From the NCBI GenBank assembly GCA_035503715.1, contig DATJTE010000163.1:1-64000 (forward strand): a DNA stretch of 64,000 nucleotides, in the 5' to 3' direction. The position numbers and the translations under genes are program-made. The stretch is from OAS926 sp035503715. GTDB lineage: Bacteria > Pseudomonadota > Alphaproteobacteria > Rhizobiales > Rhizobiaceae. Shown one piece after another: positions 32,309 through 40,493 of this stretch. Below the pieces are notes generated by a model. It was not told the DNA's origin and made no database searches. It saw only the letters and a program-made list of their open reading frames with translations. Position 1 is the stretch's first letter. Each line of letters begins with the position of its first letter.

Positions 32309-34528
32309 CTACGCGGCCTGCTTCACATCCGACTTCGCATACGGATCGAAGCGTTGGTAGAACGTCTCGTTCTTGCCGGCCATGTCGGTGAGCAGCTTCG
32401 GCGCCTTGAACTGCGCACCATACTTCTTCTGCAGCGCCTTGGCCTGCGCAGCGAATGCCGACGCACCGATGCCGTCGATGTAGGACAGCGCACCGCCGGT
32501 GTACGGCGCGAAACCGAAGGCGAGGATCGAGCCGACATCCGCCTCGCGCGGGTCGGTCACGATGCCCTCTTCCATCACGCGCACCGCTTCCAGCGCAATC
32601 GTGGTGAGGAAGCGCTTCTTCAACTCCCCGACGTCGATCTTGTCGGCGTCCTGCTGCGGATAGAGATCCTTGAGGCCGGGCCACAGCTTCTTCTTCGCCG
32701 GCTTGGCCGGATAATCGTAGAAGCCCTTGCCGTTCTTGCGACCATTGCGGCCATGCTTGTCGACCATGGTGTTGATCAGCGCGAATTGGTCGGCCGGAAC
32801 CGCCTTCTCGCCGAGATCCTTGATCGTCTGCTTCATGATCTTCTGCGCGAGGTCGATCGCCGTCTCGTCGGTCAGCGCCAACGGACCGACCGGCATGCCG
32901 GCCATCTTGGCAGCGTTCTCGATCATTGCTGCGGGCACGCCCTCGATCAGCATCTGGAACGCTTCGGCCATATAGCGCAGCACGCAACGGTTCACGTAGA
33001 AGCCGCGCGTGTCGTTGACGACGATCGGCGTCTTCTTGATCGCCCGCACATAGTCGATCGCCTTGGCGAGCGCCTCGTCGCCGGTCTTCTTGCCGAGGAT
33101 GATCTCGACCAGCATCATGCGGTCGACCGGCGAGAAGAAATGCACGCCGATGAACTTGTCAGGCCGCTTCGAATTCTTCGCCAGCGACGTGATCGGAATG
33201 GTCGATGTGTTCGACGCGAACGTTGCCGTCTTCGGCAGGACCGCCTCCGCCTTCTCGGTCACGCCCTTCTTCACTTCGGAATCTTCGAACACGGCCTCGA
33301 CGATGAAGTCGCAGCCGTCGAGATCGGCATAATCCGCCGTCGGCGTGATCAGCGACAGAAGCTGGTCCTTCTCTTCCGGCTTGGCGCGGCCCTTCTTTAC
33401 GGCCTCGGAAATGAGGTTGTCGGAATGGGCCTTGCCCTTGTTCGCGGCCTCCATGTCGCGGTCGAGCAGCACAACTGGAATGCCGGCCTTCGCCGTCACA
33501 TAGGCAATGCCCGCGCCCATGAAGCCCGCGCCGAGCACGCCGATCTTGGTGAACTTCGTCTCCGGGATGCCGGCTGGACGGCGTGCGCCCTTGTTCAGCT
33601 CCTGCAGCGACACGAAGAGCGAGCGGATCATCATCGCCGCTTCCTTGGACTGCAGTATCTCGGCGAAGTAGCGCTGCTCGATGCGTAGCGCCGTGTCGAA
33701 CGGCACCAGCAGGCCTTCATACACGCACTTCAGGATTGCAGCTGCTGCCGGATAGTTGCCGTAGGTCTCGCGGCGCAGGATGGCGATTGCCGGCGGCCAG
33801 AGGTTGGCGCCCGCCGCCGAATAGATCGCACCGCCCGGCGCCTTGAAGCCCTTCTCGTCCCACGGCGCGACAGCCTTCAGGCCACTCTTGATCATCGCCT
33901 TGGCAGCCGGGATCAATTGATCGGGTGCTGCGATCTCGTGGATCAGCCCCATCTGCTTCGCCTTCTGCGGCGACAAATTCTTGCCGGAGGTGAGCATCTC
34001 CAGCGCGCCCTGTGTATCGGTCAGCCTCGGAACGCGCTGCGTACCGCCGGCGCCCGGGAAGATGCCGACCTTCACCTCGGGCAGCGCCATTTTCACCTTG
34101 TCGCTGTCGGCAGCGACACGGCCATGGCAGGCCAGCGACATCTCGAATGCACCGCCCATGCAGGTACCGTTGATCGCCGACACCCACGGCTTGCCCGACG
34201 TCTCGATCTTGCGGAACAGCTTGTTCATGTAGCCGACATTGTCGAACAGCGTCTGGACCGCTTTCGTCTTGTCCTTCTTCGAGTCGGTCGCGAACTGCGT
34301 CAGCATGCGCTTCAGCATCGTGAGATCCGCGCCGCCGGAATAGGTCTCCTTGCCGGAGGTGATGACGGTGCCCTTGACCGCAGCGTCAGAGGTCACCGTA
34401 TCGACGATCGCGTTCAGCTCCTCCATCACCTCTTCGGTGAAGACGTTCATCGAACGGTCCTTCATGTCCCAGGTGACGAGCGCGATGCCGTCAGCGTCGG
34501 TTTCGACCGCGAAATTCTTGTAGCTCAT
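32309..34528 (-). CDS. fadJ: 3-hydroxyacyl-CoA dehydrogenase / enoyl-CoA hydratase fusion (FadJ-type)
   Basis: This 739-residue bifunctional enzyme has an N-terminal crotonase domain (about residues 1-200) with SGGADLTMLKRM and MGGAFEMSLACHGR oxyanion-hole region. The NAD-binding dehydrogenase domain follows (about 330-510, IGVLGAGFMGAGIAYVTAKAG) and then two C-terminal HAD domains. It performs the second and third steps of beta-oxidation. GAAGGAAAC before the ATG at 34528 fixes the start. It lies between thiolase and thioesterase genes on the same strand. Confidence 0.92.
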   Translation of the reverse strand: MSYKNFAVETDADGIALVTWDMKDRSMNVFTEEVMEELNAIVDTVTSDAAVKGTVITSGKETYSGGADLTMLKRMLTQFATDSKKDKTKAVQTLFDNVGYMNKLFRKIETSGKPWVSAINGTCMGGAFEMSLACHGRVAADSDKVKMALPEVKVGIFPGAGGTQRVPRLTDTQGALEMLTSGKNLSPQKAKQMGLIHEIAAPDQLIPAAKAMIKSGLKAVAPWDEKGFKAPGGAIYSAAGANLWPPAIAILRRETYGNYPAAAAILKCVYEGLLVPFDTALRIEQRYFAEILQSKEAAMMIRSLFVSLQELNKGARRPAGIPETKFTKIGVLGAGFMGAGIAYVTAKAGIPVVLLDRDMEAANKGKAHSDNLISEAVKKGRAKPEEKDQLLSLITPTADYADLDGCDFIVEAVFEDSEVKKGVTEKAEAVLPKTATFASNTSTIPITSLAKNSKRPDKFIGVHFFSPVDRMMLVEIILGKKTGDEALAKAIDYVRAIKKTPIVVNDTRGFYVNRCVLRYMAEAFQMLIEGVPAAMIENAAKMAGMPVGPLALTDETAIDLAQKIMKQTIKDLGEKAVPADQFALINTMVDKHGRNGRKNGKGFYDYPAKPAKKKLWPGLKDLYPQQDADKIDVGELKKRFLTTIALEAVRVMEEGIVTDPREADVGSILAFGFAPYTGGALSYIDGIGASAFAAQAKALQKKYGAQFKAPKLLTDMAGKNETFYQRFDPYAKSDVKQAA

Positions 34529-34550
34529 AGTTGTTTCCTTCGGATCGAAA

Positions 34551-35759
34551 TCAGACGCGTTCGATGATGGTCGCGGTGCCCATGCCGGCGCCAATGCAGA
34601 GCGTGACGAGGGCCGTCTTCAGGTCGCGCCGCTCAAGCTCGTCCAGCACCGTGCCAAAAATCATCGCGCCGGTCGCGCCGAGCGGATGACCCATGGCGAT
34701 CGCACCGCCGTTCACGTTGATCTTGTCGTGCGGAATATCGAAAGCCTGCATGTAGCGCAGCACGACCGAGGCAAACGCCTCGTTCAGCTCGAACAGATCG
34801 ATATCCTCGATCTTCATCTTGGCGCGCTTCAACAGCTTCTCGGTCACGTCAACCGGACCGGTCAGCATGATCGCCGGCTCCGAGCCGATGTTGGAGAAGG
34901 CGCGGATTTTCGCGCGCGGCGTCAGGCCCATCGACTTGCCGCCCTTCTTCGAGCCGAGCAGCACGGCAGCCGCGCCATCGACGATGCCGGACGAATTGCC
35001 GGCGTGATGGACGTAGTTGATCTCCTCGACTTCCGGATGCCGCTGAATCGCGACGGCGGAGAAGCCGCCCATTTCACCCGGCATGGTGAAGCTCGGATTG
35101 AGCTGCGCCAGCGCCTGCATGTCCGTGGTCGGGCGCATGTGTTCGTCATGCGCAAGAATGGTGAGACCGTTCTGGTCTTTCACCGGCACGACCGACTTCT
35201 TGAAGTAGCCGTTCTCCCACGCCTTCGCGGCGCGCTTCTGGCTCTCCATCGCGTAGGCGTCGACATCATCACGGCTGAAGCCGTACTTCGTCGCGATCAG
35301 ATCGGCCGAAACGCCCTGCGGCACGAAATAAGCCGGCAGGCCGACAGACGGATCCATGAACCAGGCGCCGCCCGACATGCCCATGCCGACGCGCGACATG
35401 GATTCCACCCCGCCGGAGATGACGATGTCGTCCGCACCCTGCGCGATCTTCGCCGCGCCGAGATTGATGGCATCGAGGCCCGATGCGCAGAAGCGCGAAA
35501 GCTGCATGCCCGGCGCCTTCACATCGTAGCCGGCCTCGAAAGCGGCAGAGCGCGGGATCACCGAACCCGCCTCGCCGACAGGATCGACGCAGCCGAAGAT
35601 GATGTCGTCGACCGTGCCGGTGTCGAGGCCATTGCGGTCGCGCACGGCTTCCAGCACCTTCGCGCCCAGCCGGACCGCCGGCACTTCGTGCAGCGACCCG
35701 TCCTTCTTTCCGCGTCCGCGCGGTGTGCGCACCGCGTCATAGACAAATACGTCTGCCAT
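34551..35759 (-). CDS. fadA: Acetyl-CoA C-acyltransferase (thiolase)
   Basis: This 402-residue thiolase has the nucleophile Cys91 in LSRFCASGLDA, the histidine motif GGAIAMGHPLGATGA, and the second catalytic cysteine in LCIGAGMGTATIIE. It cleaves 3-ketoacyl-CoA in beta-oxidation. It precedes the fadJ-like gene by 22 bp in one operon. AGGAGAAGAA precedes the ATG. Confidence 0.92.
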   Translation of the reverse strand: MADVFVYDAVRTPRGRGKKDGSLHEVPAVRLGAKVLEAVRDRNGLDTGTVDDIIFGCVDPVGEAGSVIPRSAAFEAGYDVKAPGMQLSRFCASGLDAINLGAAKIAQGADDIVISGGVESMSRVGMGMSGGAWFMDPSVGLPAYFVPQGVSADLIATKYGFSRDDVDAYAMESQKRAAKAWENGYFKKSVVPVKDQNGLTILAHDEHMRPTTDMQALAQLNPSFTMPGEMGGFSAVAIQRHPEVEEINYVHHAGNSSGIVDGAAAVLLGSKKGGKSMGLTPRAKIRAFSNIGSEPAIMLTGPVDVTEKLLKRAKMKIEDIDLFELNEAFASVVLRYMQAFDIPHDKINVNGGAIAMGHPLGATGAMIFGTVLDELERRDLKTALVTLCIGAGMGTATIIERV

Positions 35760-35770
35760 TCTTCTTCTCC

Positions 35771-36256
35771 TTACTGCGCGGTGAGCTTTCTATCTAACAC
35801 CGTGCTCGCGAGCTCGGCATCGACTTCCGCCTCAGGTTTCCATGCGATTTGCAGGGTTTCTAGCATCAACGCATCGGCCAATGCTTCAACGTTTTCTCGT
35901 TTGCGGGTAGCCGCAAAGCTATCATTCGCTTCGAGAAGATTGATTTCTGTTTTTCCCACGAAATACCGCCTAAACAGCGCGGAAGTCTCGGCGGCACCTA
36001 TCCGCTCCAATGCCTTGATGACGTCGTTTTCCGTGGCGGGATGGAGTGGCAATTGAGTCTCTACGAAGCTCTCTGCGCCAGCCTCCAGCAACTCCAACAA
36101 TATGAAGTCGCTATAGTAGATGGCTCGGACATCAGACGGTAGTTCATCGAACTCGAAACCGGCCGAGTGCAACACGTTCGCATTGAAGATGAGAGCCTCA
36201 ACGCGTTCGCGGTACTCCAAGTCGCGCCGTTCAGAAGCCATCGGAAAACGCTCCAT
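35771..36256 (-). CDS. DMP19-like (DUF4375) protein
   Basis: This 161-residue protein resembles DMP19/DUF4375 proteins: helical, acidic, with SDFILLELLEAGAESFVETQ and NDVIKALERIGAAETSALFR. DMP19 of Neisseria is a DNA mimic that blocks a repressor; other family members are undefined and sometimes act as immunity proteins. G+C is near 50 percent, clearly below its neighbours, and codon use differs. It sits between thiolase and acyl-CoA dehydrogenase genes where no such gene is expected. The ATG at 36256 is used; 36241 with GGAG upstream is an alternative. Confidence 0.65.
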   Translation of the reverse strand: MERFPMASERRDLEYRERVEALIFNANVLHSAGFEFDELPSDVRAIYYSDFILLELLEAGAESFVETQLPLHPATENDVIKALERIGAAETSALFRRYFVGKTEINLLEANDSFAATRKRENVEALADALMLETLQIAWKPEAEVDAELASTVLDRKLTAQ

Positions 36257-36312
36257 CGCGAACCCTGCCCCATCTTGGACAAACAGCGGTAATGCTGTTG
36301 CAACCCGCAGCA

Positions 36313-37485
36313 CTACAAGCTCCGCGCGATCAGCAGTTTCATGATCTCGTTGGTGCCGCCGTAGATGCGCTGGACGCGCGCATCGCGATACATGCGGGCG
36401 ATCGGGTACTCGTTCATGTAGCCATAGCCGCCGTGTAGCTGCAGGCACTCGTCCACGACCTTGCCCTGCAGATCCGACAGCCAGTACTTCGCCATCGACG
36501 CCGTCACCGGATCGAGGCCGCGGTTCACATGACGCTCGACGCAATTGTTGTAGAAGACGCGACCGATCGTGGCTTCGGTTTTCAGCTCCGCCAGCTTGAA
36601 CTGCGTGTTCTGGAATTCGAGGATCGCCTTGCCGAACGCCTTGCGCTCCTTCACGTAATCGATGGTCAGCGCCAGAGCGCGCTCGATCACCGCGATCGCC
36701 GTCGTGCCGATCTGCAGACGCTCCTGCGGCAGTTGCTGCATCAACTGGATGAAGCCCTGCCCTTCCTCGTGGCCGAGCAGGTTTGAGGTCGGCACGCGCA
36801 CATCCTCGAAGAAAAGCTCCGACGTGTCATTCGACTTCAGGCCGATCTTGTCGAGGTTGCGGCCGCGGCGAAAACCTTCGACCTCGTCCGTCTCAACCAC
36901 GATCAGCGAAGTACCCTTCGCGCCCTTCGACGGATCGGTCTTGGTGACGACGATGATCAGATTGGCGAGCTGGCCGTTGGTGATGAAGGTCTTCGAACCG
37001 TTGATCTTGTACTGGTTGCCGTCTTTCTCGGCGCGCGTCTTCACGCCCTGCAGGTCGGAACCGGCGCCTGGCTCGGTCATGGCGATCGCGCCGATCAACT
37101 CACCGGTCGCCATTTTTGGCAGCCACTTCTTCTTCTGCTCTTCCGAGCCATAGTGAAGGATATAAGGCGCGACGATCGAGTTGTGCAGCGCGATGCCGAA
37201 ACCGTCGACGCCGACATGGCTGATCGCCTCGATGATCGCGCTCTCATGCGCGAAGGTGCCGCCGGAGCCGCCATATTCTTCCGGCATCGAGGCGCAGAGC
37301 AGTCCGTTGGCGCCCGCCTTCTCCCAGCTCGCGCGGTCGAAAATCTCGGCCTTCTCGAACGCGTCGTATTTCGGCGCGATCTCGTCCGACAGGAAACGGG
37401 TGGCCATGTCGTAGAGCATGGCGACGTCGTCGCTCACCCAGCGCGGCTTCGGCAGTTCAAGAACGGTTGCTGGATCGGTGGCCAA
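36313..37485 (-). CDS. Acyl-CoA dehydrogenase (isovaleryl/short-chain type)
   Basis: This 390-residue flavoprotein has the two acyl-CoA dehydrogenase signatures: AMTEPGAGSDLQGV near residue 135 and the C-terminal QLHGGYGYMNEYPIARMYRDARV. The catalytic base should be a Glu of GGTNEIMK near residue 378. It oxidises an acyl-CoA to the 2-enoyl form, passing electrons to ETF. A 20-bp palindrome lies 36 bp upstream, so it may have its own regulated promoter apart from the upstream acyl-CoA dehydrogenase. Confidence 0.9.
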   Translation of the reverse strand: MATDPATVLELPKPRWVSDDVAMLYDMATRFLSDEIAPKYDAFEKAEIFDRASWEKAGANGLLCASMPEEYGGSGGTFAHESAIIEAISHVGVDGFGIALHNSIVAPYILHYGSEEQKKKWLPKMATGELIGAIAMTEPGAGSDLQGVKTRAEKDGNQYKINGSKTFITNGQLANLIIVVTKTDPSKGAKGTSLIVVETDEVEGFRRGRNLDKIGLKSNDTSELFFEDVRVPTSNLLGHEEGQGFIQLMQQLPQERLQIGTTAIAVIERALALTIDYVKERKAFGKAILEFQNTQFKLAELKTEATIGRVFYNNCVERHVNRGLDPVTASMAKYWLSDLQGKVVDECLQLHGGYGYMNEYPIARMYRDARVQRIYGGTNEIMKLLIARSL

Positions 37486-37520
37486 GAGGCAGCTCCCTGT
37501 TCACGCCATCATATAGGATA

Positions 37521-37540
37521 TCTGTTCAAGTTTGAACAGA
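37521..37540. promoter_or_regulatory. 20-bp palindrome upstream of the acyl-CoA dehydrogenase gene
   Basis: TCTGTTCAA and TTGAACAGA are perfect 9-base arms with a GT centre. No T run follows, so it is not a terminator. It resembles operators of TetR-type fatty-acid regulators (for example PsrA-like TTCAA dyads). It differs from the MerR-type dyad nearby. The cognate regulator is not in the window. Confidence 0.6.
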
Positions 37541-37544
37541 TCAC

Positions 37545-39341
37545 TCAGAATGCGTCGGCAGACAAAGCCATCGTAGAGTCCGCGCCTGCGGAAATGCGCG
37601 CCAGATGCGCCGAAGTCTCCGGCATCACGCGTTCCATGAAGTAGCGCGCGGTGGCGAGCTTGGCCTCGTAGAAGAGGGCCATGTCGCTGGCGCCTTCGGC
37701 GAGCTTCGCCTGTGCGACCTTCGCCATCTGGCCCCACATGTAGCCGAGCGCCACCAGACCGAAGAGATGCATGTAATCGGTCGAGGCAGCGCCGGCATTG
37801 TCCGGCTTCTGCATGGCGTTCTGCATCAGCCACATGGTGGCGGCCTGCAGATCGTTGAGACCCTTCTTCAATCCCTTGGTGAACGGCGCCATCTTCTCGT
37901 CGGCGCGGTTCTCCTCGCAGAACTCGCCGACCTCCTTGAAGAAGGCCTGCACGGCGCGGCCACCGTTCTGGCCAAGCTTGCGCCCGACGAGGTCGAGCGC
38001 CTGGATGCCGTTCGCGCCTTCATAGATCATGGCGATACGGGCATCGCGCACGAACTGGCTCATGCCGTGCTCTTCGATGTAGCCGTGGCCGCCAAACACC
38101 TGCTGCGCCATCACGGCGTGGTCGAAACCCTTGTCGGTCAGCACGCCTTTGATGATCGGTGTCATCAGGCCCATGTGGTCGTCGGCAGCCTGCGCGTCCT
38201 TCTCGTCGCCCGAACGGTGTGCGACGTCCGACTTGATCGCGGTCCAGAGAATCAGCGCGCGCCCACCTTCGTTGAAAGCCTTCATCGTCATCAGCTTCCG
38301 GCGAATGTCAGGATGCACGATGATCGGATCGGCCTTCTTGTCCGGCGCCTTCGGGCCGGATAGCGAACGGCCCTGGATGCGTTCCTTCGCATAGGCAACC
38401 GCGTTCTGATACGCGACCTCCGCAATCGACAGGCCCTGCAGACCGACGCCCAGCCGCGCCTCGTTCATCATCGTGAACATGGCCTTCAGCCCGCCATTCT
38501 CTTGACCGAGCAGATAGCCGGTCGCCTCGTCATAATTCATGACGCAGGTCGAGTTGCCGTGGATGCCCATCTTCTCTTCGATCGAGCCGCATGACACCGC
38601 GTTGCGCTTGCCGGGATTGCCGTTCTCGTCGAGCATGAATTTCGGCGCGATGAACAGCGAGATGCCCTTCACGCCTTCCGGCGCGCCCTCGATGCGAGCG
38701 AGCACGAGGTGGACGATGTTCTCCGAGAGATCGTGCTCGCCGGCAGAGATGAATATCTTCTGGCCGGAAATCTTGTAGGAGCCGTCGCCGTTCGGCACGG
38801 CCTTGCTGCGCAGCAAGCCAAGATCGGTGCCGCAATGCGGTTCGGTCAGGTTCATGGTGCCGGTCCAGACGCCTTCGATCATTTTCGGCAGCCAGGTCTG
38901 CTTCTGCTCGTCGGAACCGTGGACGGTGATCGCCGCCATCGCACCCTGGGTCAGGCCGGGGTACATCATGAACGCCATGTTGGCGGAGGAGAAATACTCG
39001 CCGACGGCCGAGTGCACCGTATAAGGCAGCCCCTGCCCGCCGTACTCCGCCGGCGCCGCCAGACCCATCCAGCCGCCCTCGCGATATTGCTGGTAGGCTT
39101 CCTTGAATCCCTTTGGCGTCGTCACCGAGCCGTCATCGCGGCGATGGCAGCCTTCCATATCGCCGATGCGATTGGTGGGCTGCACGACGTTTTCGGCAAA
39201 CTTGGCGCCTTCGGCGAGGATAGCCTCAAGCACATCCGGCGTGGCGTCTGAAAAACCCGGAAGGTTCGAGTACCGCTCGTAACCGAGCACGTCCTTCAGA
39301 AGAAAAAGCGTATCCTGAACCGGCGCTTTGTAAGTCGGCAT
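37545..39341 (-). CDS. Acyl-CoA dehydrogenase (large, FadE-like)
   Basis: This 598-residue enzyme has the standard acyl-CoA dehydrogenase core (MNLTEPHCGTDLGLLRSKAV near residue 160; FGGHGYIEEHGMSQFVRDAR near 440) plus a C-terminal helical extension (about 470-590) found in the larger FadE-type group. It starts at 39341 with GGAGG upstream; a further 35 codons open upstream are rejected. A 22-bp dyad shared with two other promoters lies 84 bp upstream, so it is likely controlled by the MerR regulator encoded next. Confidence 0.9.
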   Translation of the reverse strand: MPTYKAPVQDTLFLLKDVLGYERYSNLPGFSDATPDVLEAILAEGAKFAENVVQPTNRIGDMEGCHRRDDGSVTTPKGFKEAYQQYREGGWMGLAAPAEYGGQGLPYTVHSAVGEYFSSANMAFMMYPGLTQGAMAAITVHGSDEQKQTWLPKMIEGVWTGTMNLTEPHCGTDLGLLRSKAVPNGDGSYKISGQKIFISAGEHDLSENIVHLVLARIEGAPEGVKGISLFIAPKFMLDENGNPGKRNAVSCGSIEEKMGIHGNSTCVMNYDEATGYLLGQENGGLKAMFTMMNEARLGVGLQGLSIAEVAYQNAVAYAKERIQGRSLSGPKAPDKKADPIIVHPDIRRKLMTMKAFNEGGRALILWTAIKSDVAHRSGDEKDAQAADDHMGLMTPIIKGVLTDKGFDHAVMAQQVFGGHGYIEEHGMSQFVRDARIAMIYEGANGIQALDLVGRKLGQNGGRAVQAFFKEVGEFCEENRADEKMAPFTKGLKKGLNDLQAATMWLMQNAMQKPDNAGAASTDYMHLFGLVALGYMWGQMAKVAQAKLAEGASDMALFYEAKLATARYFMERVMPETSAHLARISAGADSTMALSADAF

Positions 39342-39424
39342 CCCACAGCCTCCGCAATGCGTCTGAGATCGACCCAGCCGGACTGGCGGGCCGGACAATA
39401 CAATTGGGAGGCTACTACCAAACT

Positions 39425-39446
39425 TTGACGTTTGCGTAAACGTCAA
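39425..39446. promoter_or_regulatory. MerR/LiuR-type operator, site 1
   Basis: TTGACGTTT and AAACGTCAA are perfect 9-base arms around GCGT. It lies upstream of the 598-residue acyl-CoA dehydrogenase gene. The core ACGTTTnCGTAAAyG recurs at 40166-40180 and 55367-55381. Confidence 0.75.
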
Positions 39447-39534
39447 TTTCGACGCTGAGGCAGGATTTCAGTGCAAACCGCGGCAAAGCCGCGTTTCCCA
39501 GCAATTTTGCGGATCAGTCGGGTGCAGAAATGCA

Positions 39535-39560
39535 AATCGCGGCCTCCGAGGGCCGCGATT
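39535..39560 (-). terminator. Stem-loop after the MerR gene
   Basis: AATCGCGGCC and GGCCGCGATT are perfect 10-base arms with a six-base loop, just past the end of the MerR coding sequence. Only a short T-rich tail follows, so termination may be weak. Confidence 0.55.
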
Positions 39561-39588
39561 CGACATTGAATGCCGTGTTCGTGGCCGA

Positions 39589-40041
39589 TCAGGAGGCCTG
39601 GGCCGAACGCTCGCCGAGCTTGCCGCGAACGACGCGGATCACGTCAGACAGCTCCGAGATCGCCTCGTCGAGCACAGCACGCTGCTTGTGCAGCCGGCCG
39701 ATCTGCTTCTCGGACTTTTCGAGCGCGAGCTTCAACTGCTTGGTGTTGGCGCCATGCGGATCGTAAAGATCCATGATCTGCTTCACTTCACGCAGCGAGA
39801 ATCCGACCTTGCGGCCGAGCAGGATCAGCTTCAGGCGCGAGCGGTCGCGCCGGGAATAAAGCCTGGTGCTGCCTTCCCGCTTGGGATTGAGGAGACCCTT
39901 GTCCTCATAGAAGCGCAGGGTGCGAAGCGTTACGCCGTAGGTCTTGGCCATTTCGCCGATGCGGGCGTAACCGTCGCCAGATTCCGCCATTACGTCATTC
40001 GAATTGGCCGCCGTTTCCGCGGCCATCAACATTTCGTCCAT
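39589..40041 (-). CDS. MerR-family transcriptional regulator (LiuR-like)
   Basis: This 150-residue regulator has the MerR helix-turn-helix and wing (about residues 27-95; ARIGEMAKTYGVTLRTLRFYED, then GSTRLYSRRDRSRLKLI) and a C-terminal dimerising coiled coil (about 105-140). No cysteine-based metal site is seen, which fits the LiuR/BCAA and fatty-acid group instead of metal sensors. Its own promoter region and those of an acyl-CoA dehydrogenase and a flavoprotein contain the same dyad. It is divergent from podJ and next to the beta-oxidation genes it likely controls. Confidence 0.85.
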   Translation of the reverse strand: MDEMLMAAETAANSNDVMAESGDGYARIGEMAKTYGVTLRTLRFYEDKGLLNPKREGSTRLYSRRDRSRLKLILLGRKVGFSLREVKQIMDLYDPHGANTKQLKLALEKSEKQIGRLHKQRAVLDEAISELSDVIRVVRGKLGERSAQAS

Positions 40042-40493
40042 TTCTCAACTTTCCCCGTTCGCGGCGGTCGGCTTGCGGCGTTCCGCCTGAAAGGAAGCGT
40101 CGGGGCTCAGGCTTCCGTTCGTGGTTGCTGACAAAGCGATACGCGGCAAGCCGCGAGTCGCTGTTACGTTTACGTAAATGATATAGACAGCACCTCCCGT
40201 CGAGGCAAGCGCGAAACCGTTACATAGTGTCGCGTCGCCGTTAAGCGAGTCCAAGGCTCTCGGCCGGCCTTTTTGCTTTGGTAACCTAGGTTAACGGCTT
40301 GTTTACCACGATCGGCGAATTGTGCGCATGTCGGCGCTCCGTGGTTATCCTGTATCGAATTGTTCACGGCTGTTCGGATCGGGGGTGAAAACCCCGGAAG
40401 GTCGCCTTCCGCCGCTCTCGCGGCCGTGTACCCGAAAACGTCGGCGCGATGCTGGTCGATCAACCAGCAGGGACGAGGCCAACGGGCGTATCG
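40042..40493. other. Spacer between the MerR gene and podJ, with several regulatory-looking sites
   Basis: No gene was seen. It contains the second MerR-type dyad (40164-40180), two GANTC sites (40155 and 40247), a 12-bp palindrome TAACCTAGGTTA (40282-40293) and TTAACGGCTTGTTTACC (40291-40307), which is close to the CtrA half-site pattern TTAA-N7-TTAA. GANTC and CtrA-like sites would fit cell-cycle control of a polarity gene. Confidence 0.5.
40164..40180. promoter_or_regulatory. MerR/LiuR-type operator, site 2 (autoregulation)
   Basis: TTACGTTTACGTAAAT shares the core ACGTTTnCGTAAAyG with sites 1 and 3. Its outer arms are less symmetric. It lies about 125 bp upstream of the MerR start codon, so autoregulation is likely. 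Confidence 0.6.

Noticed and set aside
32354..33688. Plus-strand frame of 444 codons opposite the fadJ-like gene
   Set aside because: Antisense shadow; the minus-strand gene has full domain motifs.
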